A stretch of DNA of 64,000 nucleotides from Leadbetterella sp040829825 (GCF_040829825.1 NZ_JBFOLH010000023.1), one strand, 5' to 3'; positions 8,068-16,749 are shown, counted from the stretch's first letter. Made by a program: numbers and translations. The notes: generated by a model not told the origin, from the letters alone.

Positions 8068-8841
8068 ATGAGCCACCAGACCATGAACACGGAACAGGGG
8101 CACTGGATATTGGCCAGGATGGGGAAACGGGTTTTGCGCCCGGGCGGAAAAGTGCTCACGCAAAAGCTGATTGACGGGCTGAATATTCGTACCGGTGATA
8201 CGGTAGTAGAATTTGCCCCCGGAACTGGCTACACGGCCGATATTCTTTTGTCTAAACAACCCCTGGAATACTTCGGGATAGAACTAAACGAAGAGGCTGC
8301 CGATCGCTTAAAGAAGAAAATCAATTCGGAAAAGTACAGAATTATTAATGCAAGCGCATCTGAGACCGGCCTGGGGGAGGGTTCTGCAGACAAAGTAATC
8401 GGAGAAGCCATGCTTACCATGCAGGCAGACCACCGTAAATCGGAAATTATCAGGGAAGCCTACCGGATTCTTAAAAAAGGCGGCTATTATGGCATTCATG
8501 AGCTGGGTCTGACCCCGGATACCATGGCCGACGACGCCAAAAGAGAAGTGCAGCAGGGCCTGGCCAGGACTATTAAAGTTAACGCCAGGCCCCTGACCCG
8601 GAAAGAGTGGTGTACACTTTTGGAAAACGAGGGATTTACAATAAAAATCGTAGAGGAAAACCCAATGGACCTGTTGAAAGTATACCGGATTATTGAAGAC
8701 GAGGGTATTTTAAGGACCTTAAAAATCGGGTTTAATGTGCTCACACATCCTGTGGAGAGAAAGAAAATCTTTGAAATGAGGGCTGTTTTTAATAAGTTTG
8801 AAAAAGACATGACCTCTTTCGCCATTATTGCTGAGAAATGA
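8068..8841 (+). CDS. class I SAM-dependent methyltransferase
   Basis: 257 residues. SAM motif I is VVEFAPGTGYTADI (about 43-56); the acidic end of strand 2 is YFGIELNEE, and the KVIGEAMLTMQ and GGYYGIHELGL segments follow as motifs post-I to III. The substrate is not evident. It starts 4 bases after the DUF2249 gene and ends 37 bases before the hemerythrin start, so it belongs to the operon; methyltransferases of this type recur beside DUF2249/hemerythrin genes, which hints at a small-molecule or metalloid substrate, but this is inference. Confidence 0.8.
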   Translation: MSHQTMNTEQGHWILARMGKRVLRPGGKVLTQKLIDGLNIRTGDTVVEFAPGTGYTADILLSKQPLEYFGIELNEEAADRLKKKINSEKYRIINASASETGLGEGSADKVIGEAMLTMQADHRKSEIIREAYRILKKGGYYGIHELGLTPDTMADDAKREVQQGLARTIKVNARPLTRKEWCTLLENEGFTIKIVEENPMDLLKVYRIIEDEGILRTLKIGFNVLTHPVERKKIFEMRAVFNKFEKDMTSFAIIAEK

Positions 8842-8878
8842 GGGGTATTCCGGAACTTTGAAACCAGGTCCAGCAGGT

Positions 8879-9388
8879 ATGAATAAAGCATTGTATGATT
8901 TTTTTACGAATGACCACAGGCGTATTGAGGCCATTTTTGAAGAGGCGACCCGCAGCGGGCAGCAGGTGGATTTAGAAAAATACCATGAGTTCAGGGTGGG
9001 CTTGCTGACGCACATAAAAATGGAGGAAAAGATTCTTTTTGCCGCGGCCCAGAAAGCCAATGGCGGAGAACCGCTGCCCCTGCAGGCCAGGCTGCGCCTG
9101 GATCACGGTGCTTTAACGTCGTTAATGGTTTGTTTCCCGTCTCCTGAAGTGCTTAAAGCAATTACCTATATACTGGAACAACACGATATCCTGGAAGAAG
9201 AGCAGGGCGGCATGTATGAAGCCTGTGCAAAGCTGACCCAACACGAAACGCAGCAGATCCTGGAAAACCTGCAGAAAGTTACGCTGGTTCCGGTTCACCC
9301 TTTTAATGAAGCCGCCTATGTCATTGATGTGGCCAAACGCTCTATGGCCAGGGCCGGATTTAATTTTGACGAGATCATGTCGTTGTGA
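8879..9388 (+). CDS. hemerythrin-domain protein
   Basis: 169 residues from the ATG at 8879; a frame open further upstream to 8828 overlaps the methyltransferase end and lacks a family match. The four-helix hemerythrin pattern is visible: FTNDHRRIE (first helix His), THIKMEEKILF (His and Glu ligands), RLRLDHGALTSLM, and LEQHDILEEEQGGMYE (His and carboxylates). Such di-iron proteins bind O2 or NO or, like RIC/YtfE, deliver iron for repair of nitrosylated Fe-S clusters. It is the last gene of the operon and supports a nitrosative or oxygen-stress role. The extra C-terminal stretch (140-169) is unassigned. Confidence 0.85.
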   Translation: MNKALYDFFTNDHRRIEAIFEEATRSGQQVDLEKYHEFRVGLLTHIKMEEKILFAAAQKANGGEPLPLQARLRLDHGALTSLMVCFPSPEVLKAITYILEQHDILEEEQGGMYEACAKLTQHETQQILENLQKVTLVPVHPFNEAAYVIDVAKRSMARAGFNFDEIMSL

Positions 9389-9442
9389 GCGGTTATAAGT
9401 GCGGTCTTTTACGGGATACAGAATAAGTTCTGAACTTTAATT

Positions 9443-9622
9443 GTGGTAACAATAAAGGCGTATCCTGTAAGGGTAAACTGTACGGTAGCTAACAAAAAAG
9501 GACAGATTGCCTTAGATCATATCCGGTCTGTAGATAAAGCACGACTGGGGAACAAAATTGCAGACCTGGATACGAATGCGCAAAAGAAGGTTATACAGGT
9601 ACTCTCCGAAATGTTTTCATAA
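9443..9622 (+). pseudogene. remnant of a MazF/PemK-type toxin gene (C-terminal half)
   Basis: The frame from 9443 to TAA 9620-9622 encodes 59 residues that read like the second half of a MazF-family endoribonuclease: VVTIKAYPVRVNC, then KKGQIALDHIRSVDKARL, ending VLSEMFS. This is the strand and helix that follow the active site in PemK/ChpB-type proteins. The N-terminal half is missing, an in-frame stop sits at 9431, and no antitoxin gene is seen upstream. The last six bases overlap the 3' end of the convergent CoA-binding gene. It is most likely a decayed toxin-antitoxin locus. Confidence 0.65.
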
Positions 9623-9985
9623 ATTATATTGCCCCGTACTTAACATCACCAGTGTACAGCCTTCTACGGCTTCGATGCCATTTTCGGAAAGACGTGCTGC
9701 AAAAGCGGGGTTTTCGGCCCCCGGGTTAAAAATCACCCGTACCGGTTTTAACGACAGGATGAAATCTTCGTACTCTTTTTGATTCTGTTCAGACAGGTAC
9801 AGGGTAACCGTATGGATATCCCGGCTGATCTCAGACGGGAGGGTTTTAATGGGCTGACCCGATACCTCTCCTTTTCTCCTGCCCAGAAGTTCTATGGCGA
9901 TCCCGTGATTCAATAACCTTTCAGCGGCCAGGTACGCGTACCGCGACGGGTTCGGACTGGCGCCGATAATCAGTGTTTTCTTCAT
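9617..9985 (-). CDS. CoA-binding domain protein (YccU-like)
   Basis: 122 residues from the ATG at 9985, just before KKTLIIGASPNPSRYAY; a longer start at 10003 would overlap the preceding gene end. It is a stand-alone Rossmann-like CoA_binding domain, as in YccU: IGASPNPSRY near the start, VTLYLSEQNQKEYEDFI in the middle and NPGAENPAFAARLSENGI near the end. These proteins resemble the N-terminal domain of succinyl-CoA synthetase alpha; their role is unclear. It follows the TIM-barrel gene by 8 bases, so the two are probably co-transcribed. Its 3' end overlaps the MazF remnant by six bases. Confidence 0.85.
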   Translation of the reverse strand: MKKTLIIGASPNPSRYAYLAAERLLNHGIAIELLGRRKGEVSGQPIKTLPSEISRDIHTVTLYLSEQNQKEYEDFILSLKPVRVIFNPGAENPAFAARLSENGIEAVEGCTLVMLSTGQYNL

Positions 9986-9993
9986 TCTTTTAT

Positions 9994-10827
9994 TTATTGG
10001 CATATTGCATCCACCACTCCTCTGAAATAGCCTGCACTTTCAGCAATGCCGGCCAGGGGATCGTTCATGTCCTTCTCAAATTCCAGGCTGCAAACACCCG
10101 GGTATTGAACACTCTTAAGAACTTTGACAAAGGCCGGGATATCTATTACTCCCCTGCTTAGTTCGGTGGTTTTACCTGTACCTGCCGACTCGGTAATGTT
10201 TTTTAAATGAATGTCGAAAATACGGGTCGAATACCGTTTTAAATCCTTGACAGAATCATGTCCGTCACGGGCGTTATGGCCCATATCAAAGCAAATGCCC
10301 ATTTTGGGGCTCAGGTTTTTGATCAGGTCATAAATGACGGTTGAGTTGGGATACAGCTTATCTTCAGGACCGTGGTTATGAATAGCATACCGGATACCGT
10401 ATTCATCTGCTTTTCCGGAGATGTAGGCAAGATCTTCTTTGCGGGGAATACCGATAATTAAATCTACACCCACCCGTTTGGCATATTCAAAGGCATTATC
10501 TATCTCTTCCAGGCTCTTGGTCATGTATAGCGGGCCCACAGCATAACCTTTTACATCTGCATCTGCCAGTTTTTTATGGAAAGCCGCTATTTCAGCTTCT
10601 GTAGACTTAAGAGGAAGATGAAAATCTTTGATGCATAAATAGTGTATCTGCATCCTTTTCATCATTTTGAGTGAATCGTCCAGGTTAAAGTTAACAAAGC
10701 TATAGCCTGCAACTCCCAGTTTGGGTTTGTATTTTGAAGACGGACTGGCTTTTGTTGGAATGACAGGCAGAGAGAGTGCAGCAAACACCCCCAGGCCCTT
10801 TCTTACAAAGGTTCTACGGTTAGTCAT
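9994..10827 (-). CDS. sugar phosphate isomerase/epimerase (xylose isomerase-like TIM barrel), Tat-exported
   Basis: 277 residues. The start MTNRRTFVRKGLGVFAALSLP has a RRxFVRK twin-arginine signal, so it is folded before export. The rest is the AP_endonuc_2 / xylose isomerase-like barrel: HYLCIKDFHLPL, AIHNHGPED, GICFDMGHNARDG (metal-site region), IFDIHLKN and GVCSLEFEKD. Enzymes of this family isomerise or epimerise sugars, inositols or keto-acids; the substrate is not evident. The gene downstream encodes the CoA-binding protein. Confidence 0.85.
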   Translation of the reverse strand: MTNRRTFVRKGLGVFAALSLPVIPTKASPSSKYKPKLGVAGYSFVNFNLDDSLKMMKRMQIHYLCIKDFHLPLKSTEAEIAAFHKKLADADVKGYAVGPLYMTKSLEEIDNAFEYAKRVGVDLIIGIPRKEDLAYISGKADEYGIRYAIHNHGPEDKLYPNSTVIYDLIKNLSPKMGICFDMGHNARDGHDSVKDLKRYSTRIFDIHLKNITESAGTGKTTELSRGVIDIPAFVKVLKSVQYPGVCSLEFEKDMNDPLAGIAESAGYFRGVVDAICQ

Positions 10828-11006
10828 ATAGTGTAATGATAAATGGACTCAAGTATAAGAAATTTTGAGAAGAATAATAGCATATTCTGTTTGAAATAAT
10901 TGATTTTCAAGAACCCTTTTAAAAGCTTTGTGATTGCACGGGTATGATAATTTAGTCCAAACCCGTTCTTTTGCAAAACCGCTTGTCATCGGCTCCGGGT
11001 ATTGAG
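10828..11006. other. AT-rich intergenic stretch with no gene seen
   Basis: 179 bases clearly richer in A+T than the flanking genes. I see no open frame, repeat or clear hairpin. Together with the low-GC DUF4260 gene and the aminopeptidase remnant to the right it forms a compositionally distinct block from about 10.8 to 11.6 kb. Confidence 0.5.
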
Positions 11007-11363
11007 TTAATTCTTTTTTCCAATCCAACCCAAATGTGTATTTTTAAAATCATCTTTGAATTTCAGTCCGTAACCAAAAAATCTGTCCATTGCTGAATGT
11101 CCAAACAGAATTATACCTATTAACGAAATTAGCGGATTATTTAAATAGAATCCCAGAATTAGAACTGCAATGGCTACGAATTTATGATGAAAAAAATTAT
11201 AGAGCCAGGCACCTGTTTTAGAACCTGCCCAATAACCAATCATTGAAAAATCGGGTAACAGGAGACAGGCAGGGAAGACCCACCATGCATAGTCTAATTG
11301 ACTAAATAGAACTATTGAAAGCAAAAACTGCCCTAATTCTTCAAGTTTCAAAAGGGTATTCAT
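11007..11363 (-). CDS. DUF4260 membrane protein
   Basis: 118 residues with three or four hydrophobic segments (FLLSIVLFSQLDYAWWVFPACLLL, then FVAIAVLILGFYLN and LISLIGIILFGHSAMDRFFGYGLK). The ending GHSAMDRFFGYGLKFKDDFKNTHLGWIGKK is characteristic of DUF4260, small inner-membrane proteins of unknown function. Codon usage is notably A/T-rich compared with neighbours, which suggests relatively recent acquisition. It stands alone on its strand between a MetAP-like remnant and the isomerase gene. Confidence 0.85.
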   Translation of the reverse strand: MNTLLKLEELGQFLLSIVLFSQLDYAWWVFPACLLLPDFSMIGYWAGSKTGAWLYNFFHHKFVAIAVLILGFYLNNPLISLIGIILFGHSAMDRFFGYGLKFKDDFKNTHLGWIGKKN

Positions 11364-11383
11364 CTTGTTTGGCGTAATATGTT

Positions 11384-11500
11384 TTAATTCCCAATCCCAT
11401 TCATCTTAGTTAACACAATTTGTCTCCCGTCTGTTACAACAATAGTACGTTCGTGTTGTGCCATAAAGATACCTTTTGCATGATCGCAAATATATATCAT
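11384..11500 (-). pseudogene. possible 3' remnant of a methionine aminopeptidase-like gene
   Basis: Read on the - strand, the frame ending with TAA at 11384-11386 contains MAQHERTIVVTDGRQIVL, which resembles the last strands of type I methionine aminopeptidases (Q-x-E-x-T-x-V-V-T), followed by MNGIGN. An in-frame stop at 11507-11509 and the lack of any upstream match mean only about 38 residues survive. It lies in the AT-rich block. The similarity is recalled by eye from a short stretch and needs a search. Confidence 0.4.
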
Positions 11501-11556
11501 CGATAGTCAATCCATCTGAACTCCGGATAATTAATGATACTAATTTTGCAATAAAA

Positions 11557-11584
11557 AACTCCCCGATCTTTCGACCAGGGAGTT
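11557..11584 (-). terminator. terminator after acnA
   Basis: Stem AACTCCC (11557-11563) pairs with GGGAGTT (11578-11584) around a 14-base loop; on the - strand it is followed by TTTTTTATTG, 39 bases past the acnA stop. Confidence 0.8.
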
Positions 11585-11622
11585 ATATGTTCAGACTCAA
11601 TCAGCTTTGCTATTTCAATTAC

Positions 11623-13890
11623 CTATGCTTCCTGTCCCTGCGCGATCAGATTCAACGCGGAGCCGGCTTTAAACCAGCCGATCTGGGCTTCGTTGTAGGT
11701 GTGGTTTGCCATGATCTCGTCTTTCGAGCCGTCTTTGTGGTGCGCTACCACAGTCAGTGGCTTGCCCGGTGCAAAGGTGGTCAGTCCCAGGATATCAAAG
11801 GTGTCGTCTTCCTGTATCTTGTCGTAGTCGGCCGGGTTGGCAAAGGTCAGCGCCAGCATACCCTGCTTTTTCAGGTTGGTCTCGTGGATCCTTGCAAAAG
11901 ACTTCACCAGGATAGCCCGTACACCCAGGTGGCGCGGCTCCATGGCGGCGTGCTCCCGCGAGGAGCCTTCACCGTAGTTTTCGTCACCTACTACAATAGA
12001 ACCGATACCCGCTGCCTTGTAGGCACGCTGGGTGGCCGGCACTTCGCCGTATTCACCGGTTAGCTGGTTCTTTACCTTGTTCGTGGCATCGTTGGCAAAG
12101 TTTACCGCACCGATCAGCAGGTTATTGGAAATATTATCCAGGTGGCCACGGTATTTTAACCACGGTCCGGCCATAGAGATATGGTCAGTGGTGCATTTCC
12201 CTTTGGCTTTGATCAGGAGCTTCAGCCCGGTCAGGTCGGTGCCTTCCCACGGCCGGAACGGATCCAGCAGCTGCAGGCGGTCAGATTTGGGACTTACCTT
12301 CACCTTCACGTTTTTACCGCTTCTTGCCGGTTTCTGGTAACCGGCGTCGATCACGTCAAAGCCCAGAGGAGGCAGCTCTATGCCCAAAGGCGGGTCCAGC
12401 TTCACCTGCTCACCCTTTTCGTTGGTCAGCATATCTTTTTGCGGGTTGAACGTCAGGTCACCGGCTATGGCGAATGCGGTCACTACCTCGGGCGATGCCA
12501 CAAAGGAGTGGGTGTTCGGGTTACCGTCAGCTCTTTTGGCAAAGTTCCGGTTAAAGGAGGTGATAATGGAGTTCCGTTCCTGCTTTTCGGCACCGTGACG
12601 GGCCCACTGCCCGATACACGGCCCGCAGGCGTTGGCCAGCACTACCCCGCCGATTTTTGAGAAAGTGTCCAGCAGGCCATCTCTTTCGGCGGTAAACCGT
12701 ACCATTTCAGAACCCGGTGTAATGGTATACTCAGACCTGGCTTTGATGTGCTTGTCAATGGCCTGTTGAGCCACAGATGCAGCGCGGGTCAGGTCTTCGT
12801 ACGATGAGTTGGTACAAGACCCGATCAGGCCTACCGAAAGCTCCTGCGGCCATTTGTTTTTCTTCACGGCGGCGGCGAATTTCGAAAGCGGCCAGGCCAG
12901 GTCAGGCGTAAACGGACCGTTGATGCGCGGCTCCAGCTTCGAAAGGTTGATCTCGATCACCTGGTCATAGTATTCATGCGGGTTATCGATGCACTCCTGG
13001 TCCGGCCTTAAATAGTCTTTGATCCGGTTGGCACCAATGGCCACGCTTCTCCTGCCGGTTGCCATGAGGTATCTGGCCATCTTCTTGTCGTATCCGAAAA
13101 TGGAAGTGGTAGCGCCGATCTCCGCACCCATGTTACAGATGGTGCCTTTACCGGTAGCTGAAAGCTTGTCGGCGCCGGTACCAAAGTACTCTACAATAGC
13201 GCCGGTACCGCCTTTTACGGTCAGCCTTCCGGCCACTTCCAGGATAATATCTTTGGGCGATGCCCATCCGCGGAGAGTACCCGTCAGCTTCACACCGATC
13301 AGCCTGGGCATTTTCAGCTCCCAGGCCAGGCCTGACATCACGTCACAGGCGTCTGCGCCGCCCACACCAATGGCCACCATGCCCAAACCGCCGGCATTGG
13401 GCGTGTGGGAGTCGGTACCGATCATCATACCGCCGGGAAAAGCGTAGTTCTCCAGCACTACCTGGTGAATGATCCCCGCGCCGGCCTTCCAGAAGCCGAT
13501 ACCGTATTTGTTGGAAACCGATGAAAGAAAGTCGTATACCTCCTTATTGGCTTCGGTGGCGGTCTTTAAATCGGCGGCTGCTCCAACCCGGGCCTGGATC
13601 AGGTGATCACAGTGCACCGTAGACGGCACGGCCACCTTTTCTCTTTTGGCCTGCATAAACTGCAGAAGAGCCATCTGGGCCGTAGCATCCTGCATGGCTA
13701 CCCGGTCAGGGGCAAAGTCTACATAATCTACACCTCTTGCATAGGGCTTACCGGGAAGGTTCTCCCAAAGATGGGCATAAAGAATCTTCTCCGATAAGGT
13801 CATGGGTCTTCCTAAAAGCCTTTTAGCAGCTTCCACACGCTCGGGAATGCGGGCGTAAACGACTTTTATCATATCTAAGTCAAACACCAT
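11623..13890 (-). CDS. acnA: aconitate hydratase, mitochondrial/AcnA-type
   Basis: 755 residues, the length of mitochondrial-type aconitases. It interconverts citrate and isocitrate in the TCA cycle through a [4Fe-4S] cluster. Cluster cysteines are visible in GLIGSCTNSSYED and NACGPCIGQW; other family marks are VPSTVHCDHLIQA, GTDSHTPNAGGLG, and the swivel-domain KCTTDHISMAGPW and GEGSSREHAAMEPRHLG. It lies 45 bases downstream of acnB on the same strand and ends at a clear terminator, so the two aconitases are probably co-transcribed. Confidence 0.97.
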   Translation of the reverse strand: MVFDLDMIKVVYARIPERVEAAKRLLGRPMTLSEKILYAHLWENLPGKPYARGVDYVDFAPDRVAMQDATAQMALLQFMQAKREKVAVPSTVHCDHLIQARVGAAADLKTATEANKEVYDFLSSVSNKYGIGFWKAGAGIIHQVVLENYAFPGGMMIGTDSHTPNAGGLGMVAIGVGGADACDVMSGLAWELKMPRLIGVKLTGTLRGWASPKDIILEVAGRLTVKGGTGAIVEYFGTGADKLSATGKGTICNMGAEIGATTSIFGYDKKMARYLMATGRRSVAIGANRIKDYLRPDQECIDNPHEYYDQVIEINLSKLEPRINGPFTPDLAWPLSKFAAAVKKNKWPQELSVGLIGSCTNSSYEDLTRAASVAQQAIDKHIKARSEYTITPGSEMVRFTAERDGLLDTFSKIGGVVLANACGPCIGQWARHGAEKQERNSIITSFNRNFAKRADGNPNTHSFVASPEVVTAFAIAGDLTFNPQKDMLTNEKGEQVKLDPPLGIELPPLGFDVIDAGYQKPARSGKNVKVKVSPKSDRLQLLDPFRPWEGTDLTGLKLLIKAKGKCTTDHISMAGPWLKYRGHLDNISNNLLIGAVNFANDATNKVKNQLTGEYGEVPATQRAYKAAGIGSIVVGDENYGEGSSREHAAMEPRHLGVRAILVKSFARIHETNLKKQGMLALTFANPADYDKIQEDDTFDILGLTTFAPGKPLTVVAHHKDGSKDEIMANHTYNEAQIGWFKAGSALNLIAQGQEA

Positions 13891-13935
13891 ATCTGTAAAA
13901 ATTTATCACTTAATCAATACTCCCAAGATCTGTAA

Positions 13936-16707
13936 TTACCTGCTCATCTCTTTAATCGGGGGTGAAAATTTGGTCAGGTTTATGCCTTCTACCGCAGCGG
14001 TATATTCTTCCATATTCGGGATTCGTCCCAGGATAGCCGACAACACCACCACCGGTGTGGAGGCTAGCAGCGATTCACCTTTTTTGCGCTCGGAGTCTTC
14101 TACCACCCTGCCCTGGAAGAGCCGGGTGGAAGTCGCCAATACGGTATCTCCTTTTGCCGCTTTTTCCTGGTTACCCATGCAAAGGTTACACCCCGGGCGC
14201 TCCAGGTACATCATATTTTCGTATTCTGTACGGGCCGTATTTTTCGGGAAGAGGTCATTAAATTCAAACCCGGAATATTTCTGCAGCAGATCCCAGTCGC
14301 CCTCTTCTTTCAGCTCATCAATGATGTTATATGTAGGAGCTGCCACCACCAGCGGAGCATGGAATTCTACTTTACCCTGTTGCTTCTCGAGGTTCCGGAG
14401 CATCTGGGAAACCACTTTCAGGTCACCTTTGTGCACCATGCAGGAGCCTACAAACCCGAGGTCTACTTTTTTGCTTCCTTCGTAATACGAAAGAGGCCGG
14501 ATGGTATCGTGTGTATACCGCTTGGAAACGTCCTGGTTGTTCACATCCGGGTCGGCAATCATGGGCTCTGCAATGAGATCCAGGTCAATGACTACTTCTG
14601 CGTAGTATTTGGCGTTGGCATCGGGGGTGAGGGCAGGCTTTATGCCCAACCGGATCTCATCGATCCGCTTGTTGGCTTTATCGATCAGTCCCTGGAGAAC
14701 CTGGTTTTTATTGTCCATGCCCTTTTCGATCATGATCCGGATCCGGCCTTTGGCAATTTCCAGTGATTCGATCAGGGTATCATCCTGCGAAATACAGATA
14801 GAAGCTTTTGCTTTCATCTCCGCTGTCCAGTCAGTAAACGTAAAGGCCTGGTCAGCAGGAAGTGTACCGATATGCACCTCGATCACCCTTCCCTGGAATA
14901 CATTTTCCCCGTTATACTGCGCAAGCATCTGGGCCTGGGTAGCATGCACCACATCCCGGAAATCCATGTGCTCTTTCATGTCACCTTTGAAGGTCACCTT
15001 CACCGATTCCGGAATGGGCATAGAGGCCTCGCCGGTAGCCAGCGCAAGGGCCACTGTGCCGGAGTCGGCACCAAAAGCTACCCCTTTCGACATCCGGGTA
15101 TGCGAGTCGCCTCCTATGATGATGGCCCACTCGTCTACCGTAATATCGTTCAGCACCTTGTGGATCACATCGGTCATGGCGTGGTATTCGCCTCTGGGGT
15201 CACGGGCGGTGATAAGGCCGAACTCATTCATGAACTTCATCAGCTTCGGGATGTTGGCTTGTGCTTTCTTGTCCCATACCGAAGCGGTATGACAACCCGA
15301 CTGGTACGCGGCATCAACACCCGATGAGATCACGGTGGCGGCCATTGATTCCAGCTCCTGCGCTGTCATCAGGCCTGTTGTATCCTGTGAGCCTACGATA
15401 TTCACCTTTACACGAACATCCGAGCCGGCGTGTAAAACCTTGCCCGGTGTGGTACCTACCGCATTTTTGTTGAAGATTTTTTCTACGGCTGTGAGGCCCT
15501 GTCCTTCAATGGAGATTTCTTTTGACGGGGCAAATACGGGAGCTGCCTGCACTCCCAGGATTTCAGCGGCCACGGTCTGGATCTTTTTACCGAAGACAAT
15601 AGCATAGGAGCCGCCGGCCCGGATGAATTCCATCTTTTGAGGCGTGAGCGACCTGGCAATATCGATCAGCTCCCGGTCGCCGTTATACAGCTTCTTTTTC
15701 CGGGTATTGATGGTCAGAACGGTACCTGTAGCTACAGAGTACACTTCTTCGAGGATAGGTTCATTGCTTTCATTGCGCACAACGTTACCGTCTGCATCCA
15801 CTTTTTTTACCCAGTTTTTAAGGTCGATACCTATCCCGCCGGTCACGTCAACAGTGGTAAGAAAAATGGGCGAAATGCCGTTGGTACCCCCTACAATAGG
15901 AGCAATGTTCACAAACGGCACATACGGACTGGCCTGCTTACCGGTCCAGAGGGCCACGTTGTTCACCCCTGACATACGCGATGAGCCCACGCCCATGGTA
16001 CCTTTCTCGGCAATCAGCATCACGCTCTTGTCGGGGTGCTGTGCCTGCAGGGCCCGGATTTCTGCCTGGGCCTGCGGAGTGATCATGCATTTGCCGTGAA
16101 GCTCCCGGTCTGAGCGGGAGTGTGCCTGGTTACCCGGAGAAAGCAGGTCAGTGGAAATATCTCCTTCACCGGCAATATAGGTCACTATTTTAATTTCTTC
16201 GGGCACTTCCGGCAATTGGGTGAAGAACTCCGCTTTGGCGTAGCTTTCAAGAATTTCTTTCGCAATTTCGTTGCCGCTGCGGAAAGCCTCCCGCAACCGC
16301 TCTATGTCTGCATCGTACAGGAAGACCTGGGTCTTAAGTACGTTGGCCGCTTCTTTGGCAATGGCGGCATCGGTACCCAGGGCAAGGTCAAGCAGCACTT
16401 CAATAGAAGGCCCCCCTTTCATATGCGATAACAGCTCAAATGCAAAAGCAGGTGTGATTTCCTCTATTGCGATCTGGCCTGAAATGATCTCCTTTAAAAA
16501 TTTAGCTTTTACACCTGCAGCGCCGGTAGTTCCGGGCAATGTGTTGTAAATAAAGAAATTAAGAGAGTCTTCCCGGTGCTCGTTCTGCGGGTCCTTGATC
16601 TGTTCAATAATTTCACCCAGCAGCTCGGCGTCGTCAATGGGTTTAGGGTGAAGCCCCTGGGCTTTGCGTTCTTCAATTTCTTTAGTGTATTCCTTATAAA
16701 TATTCAT
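13936..16707 (-). CDS. acnB: aconitate hydratase B / 2-methylisocitrate dehydratase
   Basis: 923 residues. AcnB domain order is present: an N-terminal HEAT-like domain (about 1-160, containing HMKGGPSIEVLLDLAL), a swivel domain (GTMGVGSSRMSGVNN), then the cluster-binding domains with GGDSHTRMSKGVAFGADSG, GFVGSCMVHKGDL and PGCNLCMGNQEK, which supply cluster cysteines. AcnB is the main TCA enzyme in many bacteria and can also dehydrate 2-methylisocitrate. A TATTTTTG promoter lies at 16742-16749 and a direct repeat in the leader. The region upstream is shared with divergently oriented topA. Confidence 0.97.
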   Translation of the reverse strand: MNIYKEYTKEIEERKAQGLHPKPIDDAELLGEIIEQIKDPQNEHREDSLNFFIYNTLPGTTGAAGVKAKFLKEIISGQIAIEEITPAFAFELLSHMKGGPSIEVLLDLALGTDAAIAKEAANVLKTQVFLYDADIERLREAFRSGNEIAKEILESYAKAEFFTQLPEVPEEIKIVTYIAGEGDISTDLLSPGNQAHSRSDRELHGKCMITPQAQAEIRALQAQHPDKSVMLIAEKGTMGVGSSRMSGVNNVALWTGKQASPYVPFVNIAPIVGGTNGISPIFLTTVDVTGGIGIDLKNWVKKVDADGNVVRNESNEPILEEVYSVATGTVLTINTRKKKLYNGDRELIDIARSLTPQKMEFIRAGGSYAIVFGKKIQTVAAEILGVQAAPVFAPSKEISIEGQGLTAVEKIFNKNAVGTTPGKVLHAGSDVRVKVNIVGSQDTTGLMTAQELESMAATVISSGVDAAYQSGCHTASVWDKKAQANIPKLMKFMNEFGLITARDPRGEYHAMTDVIHKVLNDITVDEWAIIIGGDSHTRMSKGVAFGADSGTVALALATGEASMPIPESVKVTFKGDMKEHMDFRDVVHATQAQMLAQYNGENVFQGRVIEVHIGTLPADQAFTFTDWTAEMKAKASICISQDDTLIESLEIAKGRIRIMIEKGMDNKNQVLQGLIDKANKRIDEIRLGIKPALTPDANAKYYAEVVIDLDLIAEPMIADPDVNNQDVSKRYTHDTIRPLSYYEGSKKVDLGFVGSCMVHKGDLKVVSQMLRNLEKQQGKVEFHAPLVVAAPTYNIIDELKEEGDWDLLQKYSGFEFNDLFPKNTARTEYENMMYLERPGCNLCMGNQEKAAKGDTVLATSTRLFQGRVVEDSERKKGESLLASTPVVVLSAILGRIPNMEEYTAAVEGINLTKFSPPIKEMSR

Positions 16708-16711
16708 AAAC

Positions 16712-16729
16712 AGATGTTACAGATGTTAC
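16712..16729. repeat. short direct repeat in the acnB leader
   Basis: AGATGTTAC occurs twice in direct succession (16712-16720 and 16721-16729), followed by TGTAATAAC, which pairs imperfectly with GTTACTGTA. It lies between the predicted start site and the acnB ATG, so it could be a regulator site or chance. Confidence 0.35.
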
Positions 16730-16741
16730 TGTAATAACCCT

Positions 16742-16749
16742 CAAAAATA
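16742..16749 (-). promoter_or_regulatory. -7 promoter element of acnB
   Basis: Reads TATTTTTG on the - strand, a TAnnTTTG match, giving a leader of about 27 bases to the ATG at 16707. Confidence 0.45.

Noticed and set aside
9443..9622. Working MazF toxin with a GTG start
   Set aside because: Only the C-terminal half is present; the N-terminal strands that carry active-site residues are missing and no antitoxin is seen.
14609..15292. 227-codon open frame antisense to acnB
   Set aside because: Lies wholly within acnB, whose cluster motifs are intact; the antisense product is low-complexity with many Ser residues.
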